Under the pieces are notes generated by a model that did no database searches, was not told the origin of the DNA, and worked only from the letters and a program-made list of their open reading frames with translations. A stretch of 58,784 bases of DNA, from the NCBI GenBank assembly GCA_030425295.1, contig JAUIAT010000012.1:1-58784 (forward strand), read 5' to 3'. Origin of the DNA: Gammaproteobacteria bacterium. Its GTDB lineage: Bacteria; Pseudomonadota; Gammaproteobacteria; JAUIAT01. Each line of letters opens with the position of its first letter. The first letter of the stretch is position 1. The position numbers and the translations under genes are program-made. Shown here one piece after another: positions 42,940-51,616 of the stretch.

Positions 42940-43072
42940 TGTGCTGACTCCATCCAGAATGTGTGATTACCATATCAATTGATACTATCATATATCTCGC
43001 AAGTCTTATTGGCAATTGGTGTTGCAAGCTGAATTAGGTGAGGGACAAACTTAAAGTTCAAGTTTAAATTTG

Positions 43073-46000
43073 CTATAGCTGTTCTTTAGATTTGTCCAAA
43101 GTCTCAACCTCAAGACTTCGTGAATTTCTAGTCTTGGTATTTTTTGCAAGCATCGCATAAAAAGCTGGGACCATAAACAGTGTAAAGAACGTTGCAAAAC
43201 TAACGCCAAAGAATATTACAATGCCCATACTAAATCGGCTTTTGGCACCGGCTCCAGTTGCGATAATTAAAGGCACAGCACCAAAAACAGTAGAAATAGC
43301 GGTCATAAGTACAGGGCGTAATCTAATCTTTGCACCCTCAATAATAGCTTTAGTGAACTCCATGCCTTCATCACGCAATTGATTAATAAATTCAATAATT
43401 AAGATGCCATTTTTGGCAGCTAACCCTACCAACATAATAATTCCAATTTCGCTATATATATTTAAAGTGCCATTTACACACCACAAACCAAGCATCGCAC
43501 CTGATATTGCCAAAGGTACAGTTACGAAAATAACTAATGGGTGAACAAAGCTGCCAAATTGAGCTGCTAACACCAAATACATTACTACTAGTGCCATAAA
43601 AAATGTAAAGTAAACAGCCTGGCTTGATTCAACAAAGTCTCTGGATTGCCCTTTATAATCAATTTTTGCAGTGTTCGGTAGTTTCTCTTCAATGATATTA
43701 TTTAAATAGTTTATGGCCTCACCTAATGTATATCCTTCAGCCAAGCTTGCATTGATGGTGATAGTTTTAATGCGATTAAAGCGATTTAATGCGTTAGGCG
43801 AAGTTGTTTCTTCAACTGTTAAGAGATTCGCAAGGGGGATTAAAGAGTTGGTAGTTTGCGATCTAACATAAATATTATTAAGGTCTTGCTTTGTAGCTTT
43901 TTGTTTGAGATTTGCTTCTAAAATGACGTCATATTCTTCATCTTTGTCGATATATGTTGTTATGTTGCGAGCACCAAGCATCGTCTCAAGAGTTTTTCCA
44001 ATTTGCTCGATGCTAACTCCAAGATCTGCTGCACGATCGCGATTTATATCGACTACTAGTTGAGGCTTGGTGTCCTTATAATCACTATCAAGATTTAAAA
44101 GCCCAGGATTTTTGCTGGCCTCTTTTATTATTATATCTCGCCATTTAGAAAGAGTTTTATAATTAGAATTACCAATAACAATTTGTACTGGCTGTCTGAC
44201 GCCTCCTCCTGTTATAGCTTGCCTTTGAACAGGAATTGCTAATACGCCAGGAAGGCTCATAAGTTTAGGCATTGACATACCAATTGCGGCAACCGTTGGT
44301 AACCATCGGTCACGCCAATTTTTCATAACTACAATACCTATACCTGAATTTACAGGGTCTGCCTTTCCAAAACCAAGGGGGAAAATAGATAAAGCTCGGG
44401 TTGCATAGCCTTTATCTACCAAATTCATCATTACGTCTTCTACTTTACGCATGTAACCTTGCATATAATCGAAACTTGCACCTTCTGGTCCATTTACAAT
44501 AACAAAAAATGCACCACGATCTTCTTGAGGTACTAATTCTTCAGGAATTGCTTTGTAAAAAATGCCGATTGAACCAATTATCGTGATAAAAATTATTAGC
44601 ATTAATTTCTTTTTGGTTAAAAACTTTTTAAGTTTTAATGTGTAGTTTTCAGTAATTCTTATAACAAATTTTTCAATTTTTAAGGGTAGCCCTTTACTTT
44701 TTTTGACTGGTTTAATAATTGCTGCACCCATTACTGGAGCTAAAGTGAGGGCAATAAGGCTTGAAAAGGCAACAGCAGCTGAAATTGTAAATGCAAATTC
44801 AGTAAATAATCTACCAACTTTTCCTTCTAGAAGTGAAATTGGCATAAAAACAGCAAGTAACACTAATGTGGTTGCAATTACAGCAAACCCCACTTGGCGT
44901 GTTCCTCTGTAGCTAGCGAGAAGTGGGTTTTCTCCTAAGTTTACACGCCGTACAATATTTTCAATCACTACAATTGCATCATCAACTACTAATCCAATTG
45001 CTAAAACTAATGCCAATAAAGTTATTAGATTTAATGAATAATCCATTATGTATAAAATTATAAAGCTTGAAATTAAGGCAATTGGGACGGTAATCGTTGG
45101 TATAATAACCGTTCTTAAGCGTCCTAAAAATAAGAAAATAACCGTAATTACCAAAATTAAAGCAATAAGAAAAGTTTTAAATACTTCGAATATAGCAGCA
45201 TCTATAAAAACTGAGGTGTCATAGCTATCAACAATTTTCATTCCTTTAGGGAGGCTAGACTGCATTTCCCTAACTTTTTCTTTAACAGCGTTTGCTACAG
45301 CTAAAGTATTAGCGCGAGACTGCTTGATAATGCCAAGGCCAACCATATTTATTCGGTTGCCCCTTAGTTCTGATCTTCTATTTTCTGGGCCAATTTCAAC
45401 TTTAGAGACTTCTTTTAATCTGATTAAATGGCCATCCTCAGCTTTCCTTATCACTAATTTTTCAAAGTCTTCAGGAGTTGTATATTTTCGCTTAATCCAA
45501 ACTGATAATTCTCTTTTCTTGGATTCAATACGCCCACCTGGCAATTCAATATTATTAGCTTTGAGTGCATTCTCAATGTCAGTTAAAGTAACTTTTTTCG
45601 CGACCATTGCTTTTCGGTCAAGCCAAATTCGCATAGCATAGCGTTGAGCTCCACCAATTCTGACTCTTGCGACACCAGGAACAATTGATAACTGATCAAC
45701 TAAGTATCTATCGGCGTAATCAGTAATTTGCATGGTATTTAATTTGGGGCTGGTTAAATTTAGCCACATAATTACATCATTATTGGAATCTACTTGAAAA
45801 ATTTCTGGAGGATCAGATCCTTCGGGTAAATCATCTGCAACTCGACTTATTCTTTCTCGAATATCATTAGCAGCAGCATCAATATTGCGGTTAATATTAA
45901 ACTCAATGGTAATAGTTGATAGGCCATCTATGCTTTTTGATTCAATAAATCTTATGCCTTCAATGCCACTAATTCTTTCTTCCAAAATTTTAGTAATGCG

Positions 46001-46183
46001 GTTTTCAACTGTAATTGATGATGCGCCCGGGTAACTCGTTTCAATATTAACGACAGGCGGGTCAATATCTGGAAACTCTCGAAGAGCAAGACGCTCCATA
46101 GTGAGTAATCCGAAAACAATAAGCAAAAGGCTAATAACAATTGCTAAAACAGGGCGTTTGACAGCGGTATCAGATAGCCACAT
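43073..46183 (-). CDS. RND efflux transporter permease subunit (AcrB/MexB-like)
   Basis: A 1036-residue inner-membrane proton antiporter of the HAE-1 type RND family. The first membrane helix starts at RPVLAIVISLLLIVFGLL. FPDIDPPVVNIETSYPGAS is the typical porter-domain start. LALVLAIGLVVDDAIVVIEN in helix 4 contains the paired aspartates of the proton relay. GLAAKNGILIIEFINQLRDE and the second-half LRPVLMTAISTVFGAVPLI follow. Length is normal. It overlaps the adaptor gene by 14 nt. No outer-membrane channel gene is present, so a TolC encoded elsewhere is needed. Substrate cannot be deduced. Confidence 0.96.
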   Translation of the reverse strand: MWLSDTAVKRPVLAIVISLLLIVFGLLTMERLALREFPDIDPPVVNIETSYPGASSITVENRITKILEERISGIEGIRFIESKSIDGLSTITIEFNINRNIDAAANDIRERISRVADDLPEGSDPPEIFQVDSNNDVIMWLNLTSPKLNTMQITDYADRYLVDQLSIVPGVARVRIGGAQRYAMRIWLDRKAMVAKKVTLTDIENALKANNIELPGGRIESKKRELSVWIKRKYTTPEDFEKLVIRKAEDGHLIRLKEVSKVEIGPENRRSELRGNRINMVGLGIIKQSRANTLAVANAVKEKVREMQSSLPKGMKIVDSYDTSVFIDAAIFEVFKTFLIALILVITVIFLFLGRLRTVIIPTITVPIALISSFIILYIMDYSLNLITLLALVLAIGLVVDDAIVVIENIVRRVNLGENPLLASYRGTRQVGFAVIATTLVLLAVFMPISLLEGKVGRLFTEFAFTISAAVAFSSLIALTLAPVMGAAIIKPVKKSKGLPLKIEKFVIRITENYTLKLKKFLTKKKLMLIIFITIIGSIGIFYKAIPEELVPQEDRGAFFVIVNGPEGASFDYMQGYMRKVEDVMMNLVDKGYATRALSIFPLGFGKADPVNSGIGIVVMKNWRDRWLPTVAAIGMSMPKLMSLPGVLAIPVQRQAITGGGVRQPVQIVIGNSNYKTLSKWRDIIIKEASKNPGLLNLDSDYKDTKPQLVVDINRDRAADLGVSIEQIGKTLETMLGARNITTYIDKDEEYDVILEANLKQKATKQDLNNIYVRSQTTNSLIPLANLLTVEETTSPNALNRFNRIKTITINASLAEGYTLGEAINYLNNIIEEKLPNTAKIDYKGQSRDFVESSQAVYFTFFMALVVMYLVLAAQFGSFVHPLVIFVTVPLAISGAMLGLWCVNGTLNIYSEIGIIMLVGLAAKNGILIIEFINQLRDEGMEFTKAIIEGAKIRLRPVLMTAISTVFGAVPLIIATGAGAKSRFSMGIVIFFGVSFATFFTLFMVPAFYAMLAKNTKTRNSRSLEVETLDKSKEQL

Positions 46184-47237
46184 TAGGTTCTACCTTCTGT
46201 CCATCTTGTAATTTAAATCCGCCATCAACAACTATTTTGTCACCTTCTTTTAATCCTGAACTGATGACTGCTTTACCATTTTTGCGCCCGTTGATCTCAA
46301 CAGTTTTACGCTTAACGGTATTATTACTTTGAATAACAAATACAGTTTGTTTGCCAGAAATTGGAGTTAATGCTTCTTCGGGAATCATGATGCTATTTTG
46401 GTTGGGTAAATTAATATGGATTTGCATATGCATTCCAGGTTTTAGTTCATGTTTTTTATTTTCAATTATTCCTCTTACCATAATTGATCTAGATTGACTG
46501 TTGATGCGAGAGTCTATGGCTTTAATGTAGCCAATAAATTTTTGGTTGGGATATGCAACTGACGTTGCAATGATTTTTTGTTGTGGTTTGATGGATTTTA
46601 AATATTTTTCAGATAAATTAAAATCAACTTTTATTGGATCAATAGCATCTAAGGTTACTATCTCTGTGCCTTTTTGCACCAAAGCGCCTTGGCTAATTTT
46701 GCGAAACCCTAAAATTCCGTCAAATGGTGCAATAATGACTCGATCTCTTATTTGTGCCTCAATTTCACTAAGCTCAGCTTTAGCAGTTTTTAGATTAGCT
46801 TCCTTGGTGTCAAATTCAGCTTTTGATGTGTATTTTTTCTTTGATAGCTCTAATGTTCTATTAAATTGATTTTCGGCATCAATCAGACGTGCTTTAGCTT
46901 GATCTAGTTGAGCTATTTCTGCTTCGCTATCAAGCTCGACAAGTTTGTCTCCTTTTTTAACGTGATGTCCGTCATCAAAAAATATTTTTTCGACATGCTC
47001 ATCAACATTTGCAGTAATGACTACAGATTCAGATGCAAGAGTAGTTCCAGGTGCTTCAATTTGTTGGTTATATTCTTCGGCCTGTACAATAGTAGTAGAG
47101 ACTTTAGGTGGGGGGTAATTGCCTGATCGATATCCAGAATATTTGTATGCAAAATATTTATTTAGACTAATTAGAGAGATAAATATTAGTGCCGCAATTA
47201 TTGCAATTGTATAAACAAGCCTTTTTCTTCTTGTCAC
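46170..47237 (-). CDS. RND efflux periplasmic adaptor subunit (membrane fusion protein)
   Basis: A 355-residue HlyD/AcrA-like adaptor linking the permease to an outer-membrane channel. It has an uncleaved N-terminal membrane segment (residues 8-24, VYTIAIIAALIFISLIS). The split lipoyl domain has VDEHVEKIFFDDGHHVKKGD and IIAPFDGILGFRKISQGALV. Between them lies a helical hairpin (AKARLIDAENQFNRTLELSK). The C-terminal beta-barrel and membrane-proximal domain follow (KPGMHMQIHINL, VVDGGFKLQDGQKVEP). No lipobox cysteine is visible. Start is GTG 47237, 7 nt after AAAGGGAT. Confidence 0.95.
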   Translation of the reverse strand: MTRRKRLVYTIAIIAALIFISLISLNKYFAYKYSGYRSGNYPPPKVSTTIVQAEEYNQQIEAPGTTLASESVVITANVDEHVEKIFFDDGHHVKKGDKLVELDSEAEIAQLDQAKARLIDAENQFNRTLELSKKKYTSKAEFDTKEANLKTAKAELSEIEAQIRDRVIIAPFDGILGFRKISQGALVQKGTEIVTLDAIDPIKVDFNLSEKYLKSIKPQQKIIATSVAYPNQKFIGYIKAIDSRINSQSRSIMVRGIIENKKHELKPGMHMQIHINLPNQNSIMIPEEALTPISGKQTVFVIQSNNTVKRKTVEINGRKNGKAVISSGLKEGDKIVVDGGFKLQDGQKVEPNVAI

Positions 47238-47303
47238 TTTGCAGATCCCTTTGCAAATTGTTTAGTTAAGCAGAGTGTAACATGAAAACTTTAGAGACGT
47301 TGC

Positions 47304-47666
47304 CTAACCATCTTGGATTATCTGAGCCATCTCTTCACAAGAAATTAATTGATCATTACTAAACTCAAAATAGGCTATAACTTTGGCCTTAACTCGGTTT
47401 CCATTTTCTCTAGTTCCTTCAGAGTAGTGTACAGTGCATACAGCATTACCCTCAGCAATTATATGTGAGAAAGTTAGCTTTACATCTGAAAGGGTGCTTT
47501 TTAGATCATGTATATGTTTGGCAAATTTTTGGTAGTCATAGGTTATGCCATTTACAATTTGACGGTAATTTTGGTGGTAGTATTTTGCAATTAGAGCTGC
47601 ATCAAACTTCTCGCTCTCTACAACCTCAGTTAAGATTTTTCTAATTAATTTTTTGTAATCCTTCAT
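47304..47666 (-). CDS. SnoaL/NTF2-like domain protein
   Basis: A 120-residue small protein with the cone-shaped NTF2/SnoaL fold predicted from its pattern: an N-terminal helix pair (KLIRKILTEVVESEKFDAAL), YHQNYRQIVNGITYDYQKF, then strands including VKLTFSHIIAEGNAVCTVHY and RVKAKVIAYFEFSNDQLISC. Proteins of this fold include isomerases and many of unknown role. GGGAAAAAATAG precedes ATG 47666. It stands alone, about 66 bp upstream of the efflux adaptor in the same direction, and could be co-transcribed with the pump. No function can be assigned. Confidence 0.7.
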   Translation of the reverse strand: MKDYKKLIRKILTEVVESEKFDAALIAKYYHQNYRQIVNGITYDYQKFAKHIHDLKSTLSDVKLTFSHIIAEGNAVCTVHYSEGTRENGNRVKAKVIAYFEFSNDQLISCEEMAQIIQDG

Positions 47667-47785
47667 CTATTTTTTCCCTTTCCTAAGAATTTTTGACGGT
47701 TTCAAAAGATAACTAATTTTAGTTTAGCATTAAAAGGAATGGTTAATAAATTTATGTGAGATTGAATGAAAGCATATGCTAGATT

Positions 47786-48787
47786 TTATGGTGAGGTTTG
47801 ATATCTATCATTCTGGGTATTAATTTTAGTGCGGGCAAACTTGGGCGTAACAGGAAAAAATAGGTCATGAAGTTTATGGTAATGCCGCATTATTCTAAGC
47901 ATTTTATAGTTGTTGTTAGCTGCTTCAAAAGCATTTGATTGCTGGCATTTTTCACCGTAGGGGGATGATGTTATTTTATTGCTCTTGTTATTTTCTTCAT
48001 ATGAGGACTTGAAATTATTGCAAGAGAAATTTATCGAGTCTGTAAATTTATTACTTATAAATGAAAAATTTTCTTTCAATTGCTCTGTATCTTTCTCAGC
48101 TTCATGTAATGAATTGTTATATTTTGATGCTTTATCAGAGATTATTACTAATGCCAAAAACCCTACAGCTAGCCCAATAAAACTAAAGGCAGTCCATGGG
48201 TTAGCAATAGCAGCAGCTATTAACCCAAATGCAGCAAAAGTCATTGCTAATGAGCCAACGCACTGGAACAACCTAACAGAATAATCACTAGTTATAGATT
48301 TCATAAAATTAAAAACTTTAGGGTGTGACAATTTAAGTTCAACATATCTGTTTATGGAGGCTATATCTTTAACAATAGGGTTGATTTTATTATTAAGCTC
48401 GTTTGTTTTTGTTGTGCGAAAAGTTTCTATTTCTTGTTTAGGTAGATTATTTGTGTAGCTAGCAAAAACCTGTTTAATGAAATTATCAATTCCCAATATC
48501 TCCGCTTCTAGTTTTTTATTATATCCATAATCCTTAGCTACTTTTTTAATCTCCTTTGATAGAGAAATTAAATCTTCAGATAGTTTATCTATGGGGCTAG
48601 ATTTTTTTGCCTTTTTATTGCTACTAGCCGTAGTTGTTGAGGATGCTTCCCCGTTTGCTGAATGATTAAAATTGGTCACAACTTGTTCTCTTAGTTTGAG
48701 GTTGACTACATTGTAGCCTTTTAATATTAAAAAAATATTAAGAAATAGTGGTGTTATTGAGTATAAGTTACACTGATTTGCTTGCAT
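47786..48787 (-). CDS. Hypothetical membrane protein with coiled-coil region
   Basis: A 333-residue protein that I do not recognise. Residues about 50-175 are polar, charged and helical (KLSEDLISLSKEIKKVAKDY), with a Ser/Thr/Lys-rich linker at 45-65. Two hydrophobic spans follow near 178-200 (GSLAMTFAAFGLIAAAIA) and 204-222 (FSFIGLAVGFLALVIIS). The C-terminal third is helical then polar. An alternative start, GTG 48679 with AAGAGA upstream, would give 297 residues. Pattern (soluble helical ends around a membrane hairpin) is compatible with host-directed effectors of intracellular bacteria or with a stress membrane protein; neither is shown. Confidence 0.6.
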   Translation of the reverse strand: MQANQCNLYSITPLFLNIFLILKGYNVVNLKLREQVVTNFNHSANGEASSTTTASSNKKAKKSSPIDKLSEDLISLSKEIKKVAKDYGYNKKLEAEILGIDNFIKQVFASYTNNLPKQEIETFRTTKTNELNNKINPIVKDIASINRYVELKLSHPKVFNFMKSITSDYSVRLFQCVGSLAMTFAAFGLIAAAIANPWTAFSFIGLAVGFLALVIISDKASKYNNSLHEAEKDTEQLKENFSFISNKFTDSINFSCNNFKSSYEENNKSNKITSSPYGEKCQQSNAFEAANNNYKMLRIMRHYHKLHDLFFPVTPKFARTKINTQNDRYQTSP

Positions 48788-48888
48788 TCGATTTAACTAT
48801 TGGAGCTCGAGTTTCGAATTTTATTTGTAGAAAATCAATTGCTTATGGATAATGTGTGCTAAGATTTGGTTATCCAGCAACCCGAATC

Positions 48889-48957
48889 TGTCATCCCGCG
48901 GCTTGACCGCGGGATCCATGAAGATAGATTCCGCGATCAAGTCGCACAATGAAATTG
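48889..48957. repeat. REP-like palindrome with partial inverted second copy
   Basis: At 48893-48915 ATCCCGCGG-CTTGA-CCGCGGGAT forms a perfect 9-bp stem with a 5-nt loop. A degraded inverted copy follows at about 48938-48957 (GATTCCGCGATCAAGTCGC). The repeat matches the one at 553-579. It lies in the 295-bp gap between divergent genes (47786-48787 and 49083). The rest of that gap is AT-rich without a clear promoter. Confidence 0.75.
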
Positions 48958-49082
48958 TTTTCATCTATTTACAACTGTTAAAGCATATAAGTTGATTATT
49001 TAAAGCTCATAGCTTAGGTTACTGCATAACGACAACTGATGGTCTATTATTTATTCATATGATGAAAATTAAGAGGTGAAAA

Positions 49083-49520
49083 ATGCCTGCAAGCTGGGAA
49101 TGGCATACTTTCGATTCGCTCTCCAATAAACAGGTTTATGATATTCTTCGTCTTAGAGAAGCGATTTTTCAGGTGGAGCAAAATTGTGCTTATCATGATA
49201 TTGATGGTGTAGATTTAGATGCAGAGCATTTGCTTGGTTATAAAGATTCCGAGCTAGTAGCTTACGCGCGCTGTTATTTATATGACAAAAAAATTCGAAT
49301 TGGTAGGGTTGTTGTCTCCAAGGCTTATAGAGGTAAGGGCTTAGCTCGAGAAATGATGAACTTGGTCATCAAAAAACTAAAAGACTCTCCCCATGAAATT
49401 GCACTCAGTGGTCAATCATATCTGCAAAAATTTTATGAAAGCTTAGACTTTGAGGCAATTGGTGAAACTTATCTAGAAGATGGTATCCCTCATATTTTTA
49501 TGGTTTATAGGGATAATTAG
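49083..49520 (+). CDS. elaA: GNAT family N-acetyltransferase, ElaA-like
   Basis: A 145-residue acetyltransferase close to ElaA. WEWHTFDSLSNKQVYDILRL followed by REAIFQVEQNCAYHDIDGVD is the distinctive ElaA N-terminus. RIGRVVVSKAYRGKGLAREM is the acetyl-CoA binding motif A (R/Q-x-x-G-x-G/A). YLQKFYESLDFEAIGETYLEDGIPH-type C-terminus matches as well. ElaA's natural substrate is unknown. AAGAGGTG lies upstream of ATG 49083. A second GNAT gene follows 2 nt downstream, so they form a small operon. Confidence 0.88.
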   Translation: MPASWEWHTFDSLSNKQVYDILRLREAIFQVEQNCAYHDIDGVDLDAEHLLGYKDSELVAYARCYLYDKKIRIGRVVVSKAYRGKGLAREMMNLVIKKLKDSPHEIALSGQSYLQKFYESLDFEAIGETYLEDGIPHIFMVYRDN

Positions 49521-49522
49521 CA

Positions 49523-50041
49523 ATGAGTATTTCATTTTCTCCGTTTCAAGAAGAACATATTCCGCTATGGCTTTCTTGGGTTGAAAGGCCCCATATTAAA
49601 AATATTTGGTTTCTAGAAGATCACGAGGCGGCAGATATTATTGATGAAAAGGTAACGGGTAATGGTTATGACTATCCACATTTAATTTATATAGACCAAA
49701 TACCCATTGGTTATATTGTCTGTCGTGATTTATTTGCTTATAAAAACTTTTGTATTGCTCCACAAGGTGTATTTGCTAATGAAGCTCAAGGCACTTTTAG
49801 TCTTGATCTGTTTATTGGCGAAGAATCATTAACCGGACAAGGGTTTGGTGTCGAAATAGTTAAGCAATTTATTGATTTTGTTATTCATAGCTTTAATGCC
49901 AAAAAAATTCTAATATCCCCCGATATCGCAAACAAACGTGCTATTCGTTGTTATGAAAAGGCTGGATTTCAATATCAGGGAATTGTGAATGATGGCGTGG
50001 TTGACTGTTATATTATGGAGTATAAGCGCCGAGATGTATGA
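49523..50041 (+). CDS. GNAT family N-acetyltransferase (AAC(6')-like)
   Basis: A 172-residue acetyltransferase similar in layout to aminoglycoside 6'-acetyltransferases and siderophore acyltransferases. FSPFQEEHIPLWLSWVERPH is the N-terminal block. IGYIVCRDLFAY follows. FIGEESLTGQGFGVEIVKQF is motif A for CoA binding. ISPDIANKRAIRCYEKAGFQ is motif B. These features support an acetyltransferase, but resistance function cannot be claimed from sequence alone. Its stop is TGA at 50039. The intergenic region after it holds a MITE-like element. Confidence 0.82.
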   Translation: MSISFSPFQEEHIPLWLSWVERPHIKNIWFLEDHEAADIIDEKVTGNGYDYPHLIYIDQIPIGYIVCRDLFAYKNFCIAPQGVFANEAQGTFSLDLFIGEESLTGQGFGVEIVKQFIDFVIHSFNAKKILISPDIANKRAIRCYEKAGFQYQGIVNDGVVDCYIMEYKRRDV

Positions 50042-50063
50042 AGGAGTTTTGGGGTGTTTTTTT

Positions 50064-50204
50064 GTAAGTCGTGACAACACCTGCAACTTCAGATAATTTG
50101 TGAAAATTTATTAAGTAGCGAGACTATTCGCCGCGTTAAAAAACAAGTTTTTACTAAATTCTTAGCATTTTCGCCCTACAACATGAATTGTCAATAGACC
50201 CTAA
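50064..50204 (-). repeat. MITE-like dispersed element, copy A
   Basis: Reading the minus strand, this copy begins TTAGGGTCTATTGACAATTC and continues with GCGAAAATGCTAAGAATTTA. It aligns with copy B (55281-55443) over about 115 bp, including the exact match TTCACAAATTATCTG. One end keeps the terminal repeat; the other (near 50064) is degraded. It fills the gap between the GNAT pair and the 50320 operon. Confidence 0.75.
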
Positions 50205-50254
50205 CTTCTCTTTATCGAATGAATATCTTTACCTGAACAAACTTGTGTATACCC

Positions 50255-50283
50255 TTGAAACCAGATAGTTAACTCTATATTAT
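50255..50283 (+). promoter_or_regulatory. Sigma70-type promoter for the 50320-52364 operon
   Basis: TTGAAA (50255-50260), a 17-nt spacer and TATTAT (50278-50283) match the -35 and -10 consensus at 5 of 6 positions each. It lies about 37 nt upstream of GTG 50320, just beyond the MITE-like copy A. No riboswitch-like fold was recognised in the leader. Confidence 0.6.
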
Positions 50284-50319
50284 GATTTTGGCGTTTTCGA
50301 AATGGGGATATATTGATTA

Positions 50320-50895
50320 GTGAACGATGCCTCAACAAAACCAAAAACAAATTTAAGTTTGTTTAAATATTATTTTTCTAGAATATTAGTATTTTTTAAA
50401 AAAGACCGACCAATCTGTAATATTTTTGAAATTGATGAGGTAAGTGGTGTCGCAATAATTTCATTATCTAGCATTGAAACTAGTATAAAAATAACTCTTA
50501 AAGATTTATGCATTAATGCCGCAATCATAAAAAATCTATCTAAATCTCAGGCTGCATGGGCAGGATATAGCTACCAACGATTTTTGCAAAATTCGCCTTT
50601 TGCTTTCCCAGAAGAAGATTTGTTTGATTACTGTCATCTAAATGACCTGAGTAGAAGCAACTATACGATATCAAGCATAGATAGGTCTGGTAATCTCAAC
50701 TATTTTGATAATCAAAATAACGCTTATAAAAAATCACCTCTTAGAGTGCTATTTAATAAAGAAGAGCTTAATATGTTCTCTCCTGAACAAGCTTTTTTCT
50801 TAGGGTGTCTTGCTGCAAAAAACTCTAATAAATGTTTTAAGTGTAGTAATGAGAGACCGAAGCTAGAGCTAATTAAAGGTTTTGCTCATGCCTAA
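50320..50895 (+). CDS. Hypothetical protein, first gene of the yhhQ operon
   Basis: A 191-residue protein of unknown function. Predicted soluble, with a basic N-terminus (KYYFSRILVFFKKDRP), a strand-rich part (CNIFEIDEVSGVAIISLSS), and a C-terminal part with cysteines (NSNKCFKCSNERPKL), a possible C-x2-C metal site with only one pair. Start is GTG 50320; GGGGA lies 11 nt upstream. It overlaps the next gene by 8 nt and is preceded by a good promoter, so it is probably expressed. No family can be named. Confidence 0.6.
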   Translation: MNDASTKPKTNLSLFKYYFSRILVFFKKDRPICNIFEIDEVSGVAIISLSSIETSIKITLKDLCINAAIIKNLSKSQAAWAGYSYQRFLQNSPFAFPEEDLFDYCHLNDLSRSNYTISSIDRSGNLNYFDNQNNAYKKSPLRVLFNKEELNMFSPEQAFFLGCLAAKNSNKCFKCSNERPKLELIKGFAHA

Positions 50896-51616
50896 ATTCA
50901 AATATTTCCCTTTAATATTAATACTTCTCGGCGGGGTGCTTTTAACTTCCAATGTCGCTGCCATGAAGCTTGTATCAGTTTGTGGTATGACCTTAACTGG
51001 AGGGTTCTTAATTTTCCCTTTCACATATACTTTAAATTGCATTGCTGTGGAGGTGTATGGCTATAAAAATGCTAGGTTGGCAATTTGGGGAGGATTTTTA
51101 CTTTGTTTCATTTTTGTGTTCTTTATAAACCTTGTGGCACTTATGCCGCCATCTCCTTATTGGCACTTGAATGCTGAATTTAAAGAAATACTTGTTCCAG
51201 AAACCAGAATTATTTTTGCCTCATTGATTAGTTTCTTAATTTCAGATTTTATAAATAGCTACATTATGGCAAAGCTTAAGCTTAAATATGTGGGGGAGTC
51301 ATTATTTTCAAGAATTATTAGTGCTTCATTTTTCTCTATTTTGATTGGTGTGGTTATCTTTATTGGTTTAGCCTTCTACGGCAAGATTCCTGATTATGTT
51401 CTGTTGAAGCTTATGATTTTTGCATTTGTTAAAAAAATGGTCTGTCAAATACTTTTTTTCCCTTTGACAGCATTTCTTGTTAAGCAGCTCCGTCAAGCTG
51501 AAGGTGTTGATATTTATGATGACAAAACTAACTTTACGCCATTTAGCTTAGACAACATATATAACCTCGAAGATTATAGATATAAAGAGAGCAGAGAGCA
51601 TGCCTTTATCAGTTAG
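50888..51616 (+). CDS. yhhQ: Queuosine precursor transporter (VUT family, YhhQ-like)
   Basis: A 242-residue inner-membrane protein with about six spans that imports queuosine precursors (preQ0/preQ1 or queuine) for tRNA modification. LLTSNVAAMKLVSVCGMTL and FPFTYTLNCIAVEVYGYKNAR are the family blocks. ISFLISDFINSYIMAKLK carries the typical D-x-x-N-S-Y/F. VKKMVCQILFFPLTAFLV closes the membrane part. ATG 50888 is preferred over TTG 50882. It overlaps the upstream gene by 8 nt and the phosphoesterase gene by 17 nt. Confidence 0.88.
   Translation: MPKFKYFPLILILLGGVLLTSNVAAMKLVSVCGMTLTGGFLIFPFTYTLNCIAVEVYGYKNARLAIWGGFLLCFIFVFFINLVALMPPSPYWHLNAEFKEILVPETRIIFASLISFLISDFINSYIMAKLKLKYVGESLFSRIISASFFSILIGVVIFIGLAFYGKIPDYVLLKLMIFAFVKKMVCQILFFPLTAFLVKQLRQAEGVDIYDDKTNFTPFSLDNIYNLEDYRYKESREHAFIS

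Noticed and set aside
42960..43072. AAACTT-AAGTTT inverted repeat after the RND gene as a terminator
   Set aside because: The stem is AT-only with six pairs and no following T-run on the minus strand, so it does not look like an intrinsic terminator.
49083..50041. The two GNAT genes as the missing PseH acetyltransferase
   Set aside because: They lie about 40 kb from the Pse genes in ordinary chromosomal context. The first matches ElaA and the second an AAC(6')-like layout, not PseH.
50284..50319. preQ1 riboswitch upstream of the yhhQ operon
   Set aside because: The leader is short and shows no compact pseudoknot-like fold with an A-rich tail over a ribosome binding site.
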